DNA from: Streptomyces griseoluteus
GTDB taxonomy: Bacteria; Actinomycetota; Actinomycetes; Streptomycetales; Streptomycetaceae
NCBI GenBank assembly: GCA_000717735.1
Contig: JOBE01000046.1
Coordinates: forward strand, 1 to 63,742
Direction: 5' to 3'
Length of the DNA stretch: 63,742 bases
In this document: positions 45,378 through 53,693 of the stretch, one piece after another
How the letters are laid out: each line of letters starts with the position of its first letter
Numbering within the stretch: the stretch's first letter is position 1
Position numbers and translations under genes: made by a program
The notes under the pieces: model-generated
The model's database searches: none
Told to the model about the DNA's origin: nothing
What the model saw: only the letters and a program-made list of their open reading frames with translations

Positions 45378-45475
45378 GCGGAGGCCCCGGCCCCCGCAGG
45401 CGCACACCCAGGCCCACCCTGGCCACCCGGCCGCACGCCCAGCCGCCACCCACCCGGCCGCCGCCCGCCCAAGGG

Positions 45476-46813
45476 CTACGCCGCGGTGGCCAGCCGCTCG
45501 CGCGCCACGAACCGCACCTGCGGGTGGCCGTGGCGCCAGGCCATCGCGACCTTGAGGCCGCCGATCTTCGCGAGGACCAGGCCGACGACGACCGCCGCGG
45601 CCAGGGAGATCACACCGCCCGTGGCGAAGCCGACGCGGGCGCCGTACGTGTCGGTGACCCAGCCGAGGAGCGGCGCGCCGATCGGCGTGCCGCCGGCGAA
45701 GACCATCATGTAGAGGCTCATCACGCGGCCCCGCATGGCCGGGTCGGTCGCCATCGTGACGGCCGAGTTGGCGGTGATGTTGACCGTGAGGCCGATCATG
45801 CCGATCGGTACGAGCAGCAGCGCGAACAGCCAGAACGTCGGCGACAGGGCCGCCGCGATCTCGAGGACGCCGAAGACGCCGGCCGCGAGGACCAGCATCC
45901 GCAGCCGGGTGGAGCCGCGCCGGGCCGCCGCGAGGGCGCCCACGAGCGAGCCGGCCGCCATGAGGGTGTTGAGGAAGCCGTACGTACCGGCGCCGACGTG
46001 GAAGACGTCGCCGGAGAAGGCGGTGAGCCAGATCGGGAAGTTGAACCCGAAGGTGCCGATGAAGCCGACGAGGACGATCGGCCAGATCAGGTCGGGCCGC
46101 CCGGCCACGTACCGCAGGCCCTCCCGCAGCTGGCCCTTGCCGCGCGGGGCGCGCTCCACCTTGTGGAGTTCGCTCGTCCGCATCAGCAGGAGGCTGACGA
46201 GGGGGGCGAGGAAGGACAGGCCGTTGAGGAGGAAGGCCCAGCCGCTGCCGACTCCGGCGATGAGGACGCCTGCGACGGCGGGGCCGACGAGCCGCGCGGA
46301 CTGGAAGTTCGCGGAGTTGAGGGAGACGGCGTTGCGGAGCTGCTCCGGGCCGACCATCTCGGCGACGTAGGCCTGCCTGGCCGGGTTGTCGACGACGGTC
46401 ACCATGCCGAGGAGGAAGGCGATCAGGTAGACGTGCCAGACCTGGATGTGGCCGGAGAGGGTGAGGACGGCGAGCGCGAGGCCACAGACGCCGAGGGCCG
46501 CCTGGCTGAAGAGCAGCAGGAGCCGTTTCGGGTAGCGGTCGGCTATGACACCGCCGTACAGGCCGAAGAGCAGCATCGGCAGGAACTGCAGGGCCGTGGT
46601 GATGCCGACGGCGGCGGCCGAGCCGGTGAGGCTCAGGACCAGCCAGTCCTGGGTGATGCGGGCCATCCACGTACCGGTGTTGGAGACGATGGCTCCGGTG
46701 AAGAACAGCCGGTAGTTGCGGATGCGGAGCGAGGAGAAGGTTTCCCCCCGCCCACGGGTCTTGAGGGTGGGTTTGTGGACGGGTGCGGAGTCTGCTCCGG
46801 GTCCCGTACTCAA
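45476..46813 (-). CDS. MFS transporter (EntS/DHA3-like exporter)
   Basis: 445 residues with 12 predicted helices, MFS_3/EntS-like: FRNYRLFF-type start (RIRNYRLFFTGAIVSNTGTWM), loop motif GVIADRYPKRLLLL and DNPARQAYVAEMVGPEQLRNAVSLNSANFQ. Likely a drug or siderophore-type exporter. The TTG start (46813) has AAGGAGG about 9 nt before it. It lies 26 bp downstream of marR on the same strand, so the two form an operon with self-regulated efflux. Confidence 0.87.
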   Translation of the reverse strand: MSTGPGADSAPVHKPTLKTRGRGETFSSLRIRNYRLFFTGAIVSNTGTWMARITQDWLVLSLTGSAAAVGITTALQFLPMLLFGLYGGVIADRYPKRLLLLFSQAALGVCGLALAVLTLSGHIQVWHVYLIAFLLGMVTVVDNPARQAYVAEMVGPEQLRNAVSLNSANFQSARLVGPAVAGVLIAGVGSGWAFLLNGLSFLAPLVSLLLMRTSELHKVERAPRGKGQLREGLRYVAGRPDLIWPIVLVGFIGTFGFNFPIWLTAFSGDVFHVGAGTYGFLNTLMAAGSLVGALAAARRGSTRLRMLVLAAGVFGVLEIAAALSPTFWLFALLLVPIGMIGLTVNITANSAVTMATDPAMRGRVMSLYMMVFAGGTPIGAPLLGWVTDTYGARVGFATGGVISLAAAVVVGLVLAKIGGLKVAMAWRHGHPQVRFVARERLATAA

Positions 46814-46839
46814 AGTGCGTCGCCTCCTTGGCGCATGGA

Positions 46840-47283
46840 TTACAGGTGGGCGAGCTTCTCCAGGACCGGGGCCGCCGCGCGCAGCTTGGCCCATTCGTCC
46901 TCGTCCAGGCCCTCGGCGAGGGAGGCCAGCCAGGCGTTCCGCTTGCGGCGGGACTCTTCGAGCATGGCTTCGGCCTGCTCGGTCGGGCTGACCACCTTCT
47001 GCCGGCGGTCGTCGGGGTGCGGCTCCAGCCGGACCAGCCCCTTGGCTTCGAGCAGCGCGACGATGCGGGTCATCGACGGCGGCTGGACGTGCTCCTTGCG
47101 GGCGAGCTCGCCGGGGGTGGCGGTGCCGCAGAGCGCGAGGGTGCCGAGTACCGACATCTCGGTGGGGCTCAGCGACTCGTCGACGCGCTGGTGCTTGAGG
47201 CGTCGGCCCAGTCGCATGACGGAGGAGCGGAGCGCGTTCACGGCCGCGGCGTCATCGGCGGTGCCGTGGGACAGGTCAGGCAT
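46840..47283 (-). CDS. MarR-family regulator
   Basis: 147 residues with a winged helix (SPTEMSVLGTLALCGTATPGELARKEHVQPPSMTRIVALLEAKGLVRLEPHPDDRRQKVVSPT). It precedes and probably represses the MFS exporter. The mRNA is leaderless: TAGGCT on the minus strand (47291-47296) ends 7 nt before the ATG. The promoter palindrome GTTAG-G-CTAAC equals the core of the DmdR/IdeR iron box, so iron control is possible. Confidence 0.9.
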   Translation of the reverse strand: MPDLSHGTADDAAAVNALRSSVMRLGRRLKHQRVDESLSPTEMSVLGTLALCGTATPGELARKEHVQPPSMTRIVALLEAKGLVRLEPHPDDRRQKVVSPTEQAEAMLEESRRKRNAWLASLAEGLDEDEWAKLRAAAPVLEKLAHL

Positions 47284-47287
47284 GTTC

Positions 47288-47298
47288 GTTAGCCTAAC
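47288..47298 (-). promoter_or_regulatory. GTTAG-N-CTAAC palindrome on the marR -10
   Basis: Reads GTTAGGCTAAC on the minus strand, overlapping the -10 TAGGCT. It matches all 11 central bases of the streptomycete iron box TTAGGTTAGGCTAACCTAA, but only about 2 of the 8 outer bases. It could be a MarR autoregulatory site or a weak DmdR site. Confidence 0.5.
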
Positions 47299-47484
47299 TC
47301 ATTACTCTCGCTAAATACCAACGGGAATGCGCCAACGTCGCACGGATCACAGCCGTACGCGCGCCCACCCCTGGCAACAGTGACGCGACAAGGTCACGCT
47401 CCGGCATCCATGTATCACCCAAACGAGTGAGCCGGATCCAGAAAGTGACGCAAAGAGGCCCCGGCTGCCCCGACCCTGAACGGC

Positions 47485-47739
47485 ATGGGATCGACAGTGC
47501 TCAGCCTGCGCATCGACGGTGAGCTGCTCGACCGGCTCAGGAGCCACGCCGCCAAAAGAGGAATGAGCGTCCAGGACTATGTCGTCCGGACGCTCATTCG
47601 CGAGGATTTCGACGAACGGTTCAAGACCGCCGTCGACGAGACGGAGAAGTTCTACGGGGCGGCCGACACGGCCACCGGCACGGAACCGGTGGCCGACGCG
47701 CCCCGGGATCACGTGAGGCCGAGTGCCGGCATCGCGTAG
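47485..47739 (+). CDS. Ribbon-helix-helix (CopG/ParD-like) protein
   Basis: 84 residues: TVLSLRIDGELLDRLRSHAAKRGMSVQDYVVRTLIREDF is an RHH DNA-binding domain, followed by a short acidic tail. No toxin gene lies next to it, so it is probably a solitary regulator rather than an antitoxin. GACCCT (47472-47477) ends 7 nt before ATG 47485. Its 3' end overlaps the convergent purine permease by 31 bp. Confidence 0.8.
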   Translation: MGSTVLSLRIDGELLDRLRSHAAKRGMSVQDYVVRTLIREDFDERFKTAVDETEKFYGAADTATGTEPVADAPRDHVRPSAGIA

Positions 47740-49154
47740 TAGAAGACGAAGACCGCCGACACGACGTACATGGCCGCCGGGACCTCACGGCCCCGGCCGG
47801 CCGCGAGCCGCAGGACGCTGAACGCGATGAAGCCGATGCCGATGCCGTTCGTGATCGAGTACGTGAACGGCATCATCACCATGGCCAGGAACGCCGGCAC
47901 CGCGATGGTGAAGTCGCTCCAGTCGATGTCCTTGACCGAACCGGCCAGGATCAGGAAGCCGACCGCGAGCAGCGCGGGCGTCGCCGCCTGGGACGGGACC
48001 ATCGTCGCCAGCGGCGTGAGGAACAGCGCCACCGAGAACAGACCACCGGTCACGACCGAGGCGAGACCCGTGCGCGCGCCCTCGCCGACACCCGCCGTGG
48101 ACTCCACGAAGCAGGTGGTGGCCGAGGAGGAGGTCGCGCCGCCGGAGGCGACGGCCAGGCCGTCCACGAGCAGCACCTTGTTGATGCCGGGGAAGTTGCC
48201 GTCCTTGTCGATCAGCTTGGCCTCGTCGCCGACGCCGAGGATCGTGCCCATGGCGTCGAAGAAGCAGGACAGCAGCACGGTGAAGACGAAGAGGACGCCG
48301 GTCAGGTAGCCGACCTTCTCGAAGCCGCCGAAGAGGCTGACCTCGCCGACCAGACCGAAGTCGGGCGAGGCGACCGGGTTGCCCGGCCACTCCGGGGTGG
48401 TCAGACCCCAGGACGGGATGGTCGCGACCGCGTTGATCGCCATCGCCACGATCGTCATGACGACGATCGAGATGAGGATCGCGCCCGGCACCTTGCGGAT
48501 GATCAGGGCGAGCGTGAGCAGCGTGCCCAGGACGAAGACCAGGACCGGCCAGCCGGTGAGGTGCCCGTCGGCGCCGAGCTGGAGCGGGACGGTGGTGTGC
48601 GCGGCGTCGGGGATGCGGGAGACGAAGCCCGAGTCGACGAGGCCGATCAGCATGATGAAGAGGCCGATGCCGATCGCGATGCCCTTGCGCAGGCCGACCG
48701 GGACCGCGTTCATGACGCGCTCGCGCAGGCCGGTCGCGACGAGCAGCATCACGACGACGCCGGCGAGGACGACCATGCCCATGGCGTCCGGCCAGGACAT
48801 CTTCGGCGCGAGCTGGAGCGCGACGACCGTGTTGACGCCGAGGCCGGCGGCGAGGGCGATCGGGACGTTGCCGATGACGCCCATGAGGAGCGTGGAGAAC
48901 GCCGCCGTGAGGACGGTGGCGGTGACGAGCTGGCCGCTGTCGAGCTGGTTCCCGTACATGTCCTTGGCACTGCCGAGGATGATCGGGTTCAGCACGATGA
49001 TGTAGGCCATCGCGAAGAAGGTGGCGAAGCCGCCCCGGACCTCTCGGGCGACGGTGGAGCCGCGTTCGGAGATCCTGAAGAAGCGGTCGAGTCCCGACGC
49101 GGGGGCTCCGGGGCCCTCGGGGGACGTGGCCTTGGCGGGGGCCGTGGTGCTCAT
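47709..49154 (-). CDS. NCS2-family purine permease (AzgA-like)
   Basis: 481 residues, about 12-14 helices. Signatures of the guanine/hypoxanthine/adenine permease branch: GGFATFFAMAYIIVLNP, ALAAGLGVNTVVA, FDAMGTILGVGDEA and the substrate-site segment GATSSSATTCFVESTAGVGEGARTGLASV. It probably imports a purine with H+. ATG 49154 has GAAGAGG about 10 nt before it. An inverted repeat in the leader (49194-49240) may be regulatory. Divergent from the DUF2530 gene. Confidence 0.88.
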   Translation of the reverse strand: MSTTAPAKATSPEGPGAPASGLDRFFRISERGSTVAREVRGGFATFFAMAYIIVLNPIILGSAKDMYGNQLDSGQLVTATVLTAAFSTLLMGVIGNVPIALAAGLGVNTVVALQLAPKMSWPDAMGMVVLAGVVVMLLVATGLRERVMNAVPVGLRKGIAIGIGLFIMLIGLVDSGFVSRIPDAAHTTVPLQLGADGHLTGWPVLVFVLGTLLTLALIIRKVPGAILISIVVMTIVAMAINAVATIPSWGLTTPEWPGNPVASPDFGLVGEVSLFGGFEKVGYLTGVLFVFTVLLSCFFDAMGTILGVGDEAKLIDKDGNFPGINKVLLVDGLAVASGGATSSSATTCFVESTAGVGEGARTGLASVVTGGLFSVALFLTPLATMVPSQAATPALLAVGFLILAGSVKDIDWSDFTIAVPAFLAMVMMPFTYSITNGIGIGFIAFSVLRLAAGRGREVPAAMYVVSAVFVFYYAMPALGLT

Positions 49155-49193
49155 GGGGTGGGGTTCCTCTTCGGAGAAGTTCCTTTTTTGGCG

Positions 49194-49240
49194 GTTCATA
49201 CGAAGGAAACCCGCCAGAGGCAAACCGTTTCAGTATGAAC
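49194..49240 (-). promoter_or_regulatory. Inverted repeat upstream of the purine permease
   Basis: GTTCATAC (49194-49201) and GTATGAAC (49233-49240), perfect 8-bp arms, 31-nt spacer, 40-86 bp before the permease start. Could be two operator half-sites or a long stem. I do not recognise the known purine riboswitch core. Confidence 0.4.
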
Positions 49241-49331
49241 ACATAAGCGAGCGAGCGTCTATCTCCGCGCGTAGACCTCACGGGACACGATCTCCCGTCG
49301 GCCCCGTTCCCCCGCCGCCTAGACTGAGCGC

Positions 49332-49619
49332 ATGGCGAAGTGGACACCGAAGCACGAGGCACCCGAGCCCCTCGAAGGGCCCGTCGTCGCCACCATCACC
49401 GGCGGCACGATCCTCTGGTTCGTCCTCTTCCTCGTCCAGGTCCCGTTCTACGGCTGGTTCGACGACCGGGACCTCACCTGGTGGGTGTGGACCTGCCTGG
49501 CCGGCGCGGGACTCGGCCTGATCGGCATCTGGTACGTACGGAAGCGGGACGCGGCGATCAAGCGTCACGAGGCGGCGAGGGCGGCGGGTGCCGACCCCGA
49601 GGCGACGCCGGGCGCGTAG
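49332..49619 (+). CDS. DUF2530-like small membrane protein
   Basis: 95 residues with two transmembrane helices (GGTILWFVLFLVQVPFYGW; WWVWTCLAGAGLGLIGIWYV) and a basic C-terminal tail (RKRDAAIKRHEAARAAG). Function unknown; often beside the NCS2 permease in Streptomyces. Leaderless: TAGACT (49320-49325) ends 6 nt before ATG 49332. Confidence 0.85.
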   Translation: MAKWTPKHEAPEPLEGPVVATITGGTILWFVLFLVQVPFYGWFDDRDLTWWVWTCLAGAGLGLIGIWYVRKRDAAIKRHEAARAAGADPEATPGA

Positions 49620-49715
49620 TTCCGTAGCACCGGAGGACCATTCCCCTCCTCCCCTGGTCGGATCTTCGCCCTGCTCGGCAGGTGAACGCCCGGTTCCGGT
49701 CGTACCGTCGAAAAC

Positions 49716-52124
49716 ATGACTCAGCGGGCGAAGATCGACACGGACGGCAGCGAGACCGAGGCGGCCGGACCACCCGTCGTGCACCGCCCCGCCGGACTCA
49801 CCTCGTCCGAGGTCGCCGAACGCGTCGCGCGCGGCGAGGTCAACGACGTACCGGTACGAAGCTCCCGCTCGACTACCGACATCGTCCGCGCCAACGTCTT
49901 CACCCGCTTCAACGCGATCATCGGCGTGCTCTGGGTGATCATGCTGATCGTCGCGCCGATCCAGGACAGCCTCTTCGGCTTCGTGATCATCGCCAACACC
50001 GGCATCGGCATCATCCAGGAACTCCGCGCCAAGAAGACCCTCGACGGACTCGCCGTCATCGGCGAGGCCAAACCGACCGTCCGGCGGGACGGCGTCACCG
50101 CCGAACTCTCCACCTCCGAGATCGTCCTCGGCGACCTGATCGAACTCGGCCCCGGCGACAAGGTCGTCGTCGACGGCGAGGTCGCCGAGGCCGACAGCCT
50201 GGAGATCGACGAGTCACTCCTCACCGGCGAGGCCGACCCGGTGGTGAAGAAACCCGGCGACCCGATGATGTCCGGCTCCTTCGTCGTCGCGGGCGGCGGC
50301 GCCTTCACCGCCACCAAGGTCGGCCGCGAGGCCTACGCGGCGCAGCTCGCCGAAGAGGCCTCCCGCTTCACGCTGGTCCACTCCGAACTGCGCAGCGGCA
50401 TCTCCACGATCCTCAAATACGTGACGTGGATGATGGTCCCGACCGCGATCGGGCTGATCATCAGCCAGCTCGTCGTCAAGGACAACGACCTCAAGAACTC
50501 GATCGCCCGTACGGTCGGCGGCATCGTCCCGATGATCCCCGAGGGCCTCGTCCTGCTCACCTCGGTCGCCTTCGCGATCGGAGTCGTACGCCTTGGCCGC
50601 AAGCAGTGCCTGGTGCAGGAGCTGCCCGCCATCGAAGGGCTGGCCCGCGTCGACGTCGTCTGCCTGGACAAGACGGGCACGCTGACCGAGGGCGGCATGG
50701 ACGTCACGGAACTCCGACCGCTGAACGGCAGCGACGAGACGTACGTACGGAAGGTCCTCGGCGCGCTCGGCGAATCCGACCCGCGCCCGAACGCCTCCCT
50801 CCAGGCCATCATCGACGCCTACCCGGACACGGTGGAGTGGCGGTGCACGGAGGCGCTGCCGTTCTCCTCGGCGCGCAAGTACAGCGGCGCGGCGTTCAGC
50901 GAGGGCGACGGCGAGAACTCCACGTGGCTCCTGGGCGCCCCCGACGTACTGCTCAAGGCGGCCGACCCGACGCTCAAGGAGATCGACCACCTCAACGAGC
51001 AGGGCCTGCGGGTCCTTCTCCTCGCGAGCACGCCCCACGACCTCGACTCCCCCGAGGTGGCCACGGACGCCCACCCGACGGCCCTAGTCGTCCTGGAACA
51101 ACGCCTGCGGCCGGACGCCGCCGACACCCTCGCCTACTTCGCCGAACAGAACGTCGCCACGAAGGTCATCTCGGGCGACAACGCGGTCTCGGTCGGCGCG
51201 GTGGCCGGAAAGCTCGAGATGGCCGGCGCGGCGAACACCGTGGACGCCCGCACCCTCCCCACCGACCGGGAGGAGATGGCGAAGGTCCTCGACGAGAACG
51301 CGATCTTCGGCCGGGTCACGCCGCAGCAGAAGCGGGACATGGTGGCGGCGCTCCAGTCCCACGGCCACACGGTCGCCATGACGGGCGACGGCGTGAACGA
51401 CGTCCTGGCCCTGAAGGACGCGGACATCGGCGTGTCGATGGGTTCGGGCTCGGAGGCGACAAGGGCGGTGGCCCAGATCGTGTTGCTGAACAACAGCTTC
51501 GCGACCCTCCCGTCGGTGGTGGCGGAGGGCCGCCGGGTCATCGGCAACATCACGAGGGTCGCGACCCTCTTCCTCACCAAGACCGTCTACTCGGTCCTCC
51601 TGGCGGTCCTGGTGGTGGTCTCCCAGGTGGAGTACCCCTTCCTCCCCCGCCACCTCACGCTCCTCTCCACCCTCACGATCGGCGTCCCTGCCTTCTTCCT
51701 CGCGCTCGCCCCCAACAAGGAACGGGCGAAGCCGAACTTCGTACGCCGGGTGATGCGGTACGCGATCCCCGGCGGCGTCATCGCGGCGGCGGCCACCTTC
51801 ACCACGTACCTCCTGGCCCGCCACCACTACAGCGGCGAAGGTGCCCTGGAGGCGGAGACCAGCGCGGCCACCCTCACCCTGTTCCTGGTCTCGATGTGGG
51901 TCCTGGCGATCATCGCCCGCCCCTACACGTGGTGGCGCCTCACCCTGGTCGCCACGATGGGAGGCGCCTTCCTCCTGGTCCTGATCGTCCCCTGGCTCCA
52001 GGACTTCTTCGCCCTGAAACTGGTGGGCACGACGATGCCGTGGGCTGCGGTGGTCATCGCGGCCACGGGAGGCCTGCTGCTCGAACTCTCATGGCACTGG
52101 GTGAGCCGCAGGTTCCCGACGTAG
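49716..52124 (+). CDS. P-type ATPase, CtpE-like (probable Ca2+ transporter)
   Basis: 802 residues, full length. Actuator TGEAD (ESLLTGEADPVVK), phosphorylation motif DKTGTLTEGG, hinge TGDGVNDVLALKDADIGVSMGSGSEA, and a M4 segment IVPMIPEGLVLLTSVAFAIG as in mycobacterial CtpE, reported as a calcium importer. No heavy-metal CPC motif and no N-terminal metal domain. About 8-10 helices. Leaderless-type start: TACCGT (49703-49708) ends 7 nt before ATG 49716. Confidence 0.9.
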   Translation: MTQRAKIDTDGSETEAAGPPVVHRPAGLTSSEVAERVARGEVNDVPVRSSRSTTDIVRANVFTRFNAIIGVLWVIMLIVAPIQDSLFGFVIIANTGIGIIQELRAKKTLDGLAVIGEAKPTVRRDGVTAELSTSEIVLGDLIELGPGDKVVVDGEVAEADSLEIDESLLTGEADPVVKKPGDPMMSGSFVVAGGGAFTATKVGREAYAAQLAEEASRFTLVHSELRSGISTILKYVTWMMVPTAIGLIISQLVVKDNDLKNSIARTVGGIVPMIPEGLVLLTSVAFAIGVVRLGRKQCLVQELPAIEGLARVDVVCLDKTGTLTEGGMDVTELRPLNGSDETYVRKVLGALGESDPRPNASLQAIIDAYPDTVEWRCTEALPFSSARKYSGAAFSEGDGENSTWLLGAPDVLLKAADPTLKEIDHLNEQGLRVLLLASTPHDLDSPEVATDAHPTALVVLEQRLRPDAADTLAYFAEQNVATKVISGDNAVSVGAVAGKLEMAGAANTVDARTLPTDREEMAKVLDENAIFGRVTPQQKRDMVAALQSHGHTVAMTGDGVNDVLALKDADIGVSMGSGSEATRAVAQIVLLNNSFATLPSVVAEGRRVIGNITRVATLFLTKTVYSVLLAVLVVVSQVEYPFLPRHLTLLSTLTIGVPAFFLALAPNKERAKPNFVRRVMRYAIPGGVIAAAATFTTYLLARHHYSGEGALEAETSAATLTLFLVSMWVLAIIARPYTWWRLTLVATMGGAFLLVLIVPWLQDFFALKLVGTTMPWAAVVIAATGGLLLELSWHWVSRRFPT

Positions 52125-52126
52125 AC

Positions 52127-52150
52127 GCCGCCTACTGCCGGTCAGGCGGC
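52127..52150 (+). terminator. Short hairpin after the P-type ATPase
   Basis: GCCGCCT / AGGCGGC with a 10-nt loop, directly past the stop; convergent with the HIT-like gene. Confidence 0.6.
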
Positions 52151-52211
52151 GGACCGGCGGTCGGCACAGCCGACGTCCGGGTCGCGGCTGCGGAAGGCGC
52201 GATCGCAGCCG

Positions 52212-52820
52212 TCACGTGGCCTTCCGGCGTCCACCGATGGAGGCGACCAACGCGTCCGCCACGAGGGCCGCATCCGCCTCTGCGACATCTGCCGGGTATT
52301 CCGGCAGCAGGTCGTCCCAGACCGGCATCCACGATCCGTACAGCTGTGCCTGCCCCTCGGGCCGGGCGAAGAACCAGATGTGCAGGTGTGCGCCTCCGTC
52401 CCCGATGCGGTAGACGTGGGCCCGCGAGATGTGCGCCAAGGCCTGCACATGGCGGACGATGTGAGTGGTCAGGACCCCCAACTCGGCTGCCAGTCCATCG
52501 GGCAGATCAGCCATGTCGTAGTGCTCGCGCGGATGCAGCATGAGCACCAGCGGCACGCCGACTCCGGCGATCCGAGTGAGCCGCCAACTGTCGTTGAACC
52601 AGATTCCATCGCCTTGGTCACGACACGCATCGCAGTTCGACGGGTCCTCGCCGTGTCGCGGCGGCTCGGGCAGCACCGGGGGCCGCAGGGGCGCGACGCG
52701 CAGCCCGTCCGGTTCGAACGGGCTGACATCCCACCCCGTCATGCGCGCGAGCGGGAGCCGGCGCTCATCATCCGTAGCAGCGAGCGCGTGGTCGTAGAAC
52801 TCATCAGGTCGCAAAGCCAT
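52212..52820 (-). CDS. HIT-like protein
   Basis: 202 residues. The HIT-type motif reads GGAHLHIWFFARPEG (HLHIW, third His of the triad replaced by Trp, as in several HIT-like groups). A Cys pair (NCDACRDQG) earlier resembles the zinc-binding CxxC of HIT hydrolases, and LMLHPREHYDMADLP is the typical approach. It may hydrolyse or transfer nucleotides. Leaderless: TAGCCT on the minus strand (52828-52833) ends 7 nt before ATG 52820. Confidence 0.8.
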   Translation of the reverse strand: MALRPDEFYDHALAATDDERRLPLARMTGWDVSPFEPDGLRVAPLRPPVLPEPPRHGEDPSNCDACRDQGDGIWFNDSWRLTRIAGVGVPLVLMLHPREHYDMADLPDGLAAELGVLTTHIVRHVQALAHISRAHVYRIGDGGAHLHIWFFARPEGQAQLYGSWMPVWDDLLPEYPADVAEADAALVADALVASIGGRRKAT

Positions 52821-53190
52821 GGCCCGAAGGCTAGTTGGACCTCGCCGCCCCGCAAGGGCGGGGGTGACCCGGCCTACACGCCCCGAGGTGAAGCAGCGCG
52901 CGTCCGGCAGCCCGTGGGGCCCCTGGGGTGGTCGTGTCCGGTGGGCCTCGGGTGGGACCGCCCTCTTTCCGAGAGTCGCTCCTTCCGGCGGCGCGTCAAG
53001 GGCGCTCCTTCGTCGCGTCGGCTTCGCCGATGCCTTTCGGCCACCCTTGGCCCGGCGGCGGAGGCCGCCTTTTCACACTCGGAGGGCGGCCGCACCCGAC
53101 ACCCGTCAGAAACGCCCGCCCCGAACGGCCTCGCCTCGGCGCCCTCAAGCGTGGGATGATTTTGCCCTAGGAACTACCCGAGGGGGCGTA
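52821..53190. other. Intergenic region without a gene
   Basis: 370 bp. It holds a short stem CCGCCC/GGGCGG (52845-52861), imperfect repeats of GCTCCTTC-x-GCGCGTC near 52975-53020 and TCGGC-TTC-GCCGA near 53020-53033. No start codon with a ribosome site precedes an extended coding-like frame. The last 60 bp must contain the promoter of the SRPBCC gene. Confidence 0.6.
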
Positions 53191-53640
53191 ATGTCCCGTA
53201 TCGAGAAAACCGTCGACATCTCCCGCAGCCCCGAGGAAGTCTTCACCTACGTGATGGACCCCTCGCACCTGCCGGAGTGGCAGGAGAGCGCCGTCGCCGC
53301 GCGCAAGCTCAGTGACGGGCCGCTCGCGGTCGGCTCCCGCATTCACGTCAAGCGCCGCATCGGGCGCCGCGAGATGCCCATGACCATGGAGGTCACGGAG
53401 CTCGTCCCGCCGCGTAGCTGGCATTTCCACGGCGTCGACGGGCCGGTCCGCGGTGACGTCCAGGGAACGATCGAGCCGCTCGACGACGGCCGGCGGTCCC
53501 GGCTGACCCTGTCGGTCGACTTCGAGTCGCACGGCATCGGCAAGGTCCTCGTCCCGCTCGTGGTCAAACCGCACATCCGTAAGGAGATGCCGCGGAACGA
53601 AGAGCACCTGAAGGAGCTGATGGAATCGGGCGCCCGTTAG
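53191..53640 (+). CDS. SRPBCC-family (polyketide cyclase/START-like) protein
   Basis: 149 residues: IEKTVDISRSPEEVFTYVMDPSHLPEWQES start, a central ELVPPRSWHFHGVDGPVRGD and a C-terminal helix of about 25 residues (VVKPHIRKEMPRNEEHLKELMES), the START/Bet v1 fold that binds hydrophobic ligands. Function unknown. GAGGGGGC precedes ATG 53191 by 4 nt. Confidence 0.88.
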   Translation: MSRIEKTVDISRSPEEVFTYVMDPSHLPEWQESAVAARKLSDGPLAVGSRIHVKRRIGRREMPMTMEVTELVPPRSWHFHGVDGPVRGDVQGTIEPLDDGRRSRLTLSVDFESHGIGKVLVPLVVKPHIRKEMPRNEEHLKELMESGAR

Positions 53641-53655
53641 GGCCGGCCCGCCCCC

Positions 53656-53677
53656 GGGGCGCCCGCCAGGGCGCCCC
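53656..53677. terminator. Hairpin between convergent genes
   Basis: GGGGCGCCC / GGGCGCCCC with loop GCCA between the SRPBCC and GHKL-ATPase genes. Confidence 0.8.
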
Positions 53678-53693
53678 CATCCCCCGGCCGGGA

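Noticed and set aside
47485..47739. Toxin-antitoxin module with the RHH protein as antitoxin
   Set aside because: No toxin gene on either side; neighbours are a MarR/MFS operon and a purine permease.
52821..53190. Coding sequence upstream of the SRPBCC gene
   Set aside because: The frame that extends upstream is proline/arginine-rich, lacks a start with ribosome site, and the SRPBCC start has its own strong GAGGGGGC site.
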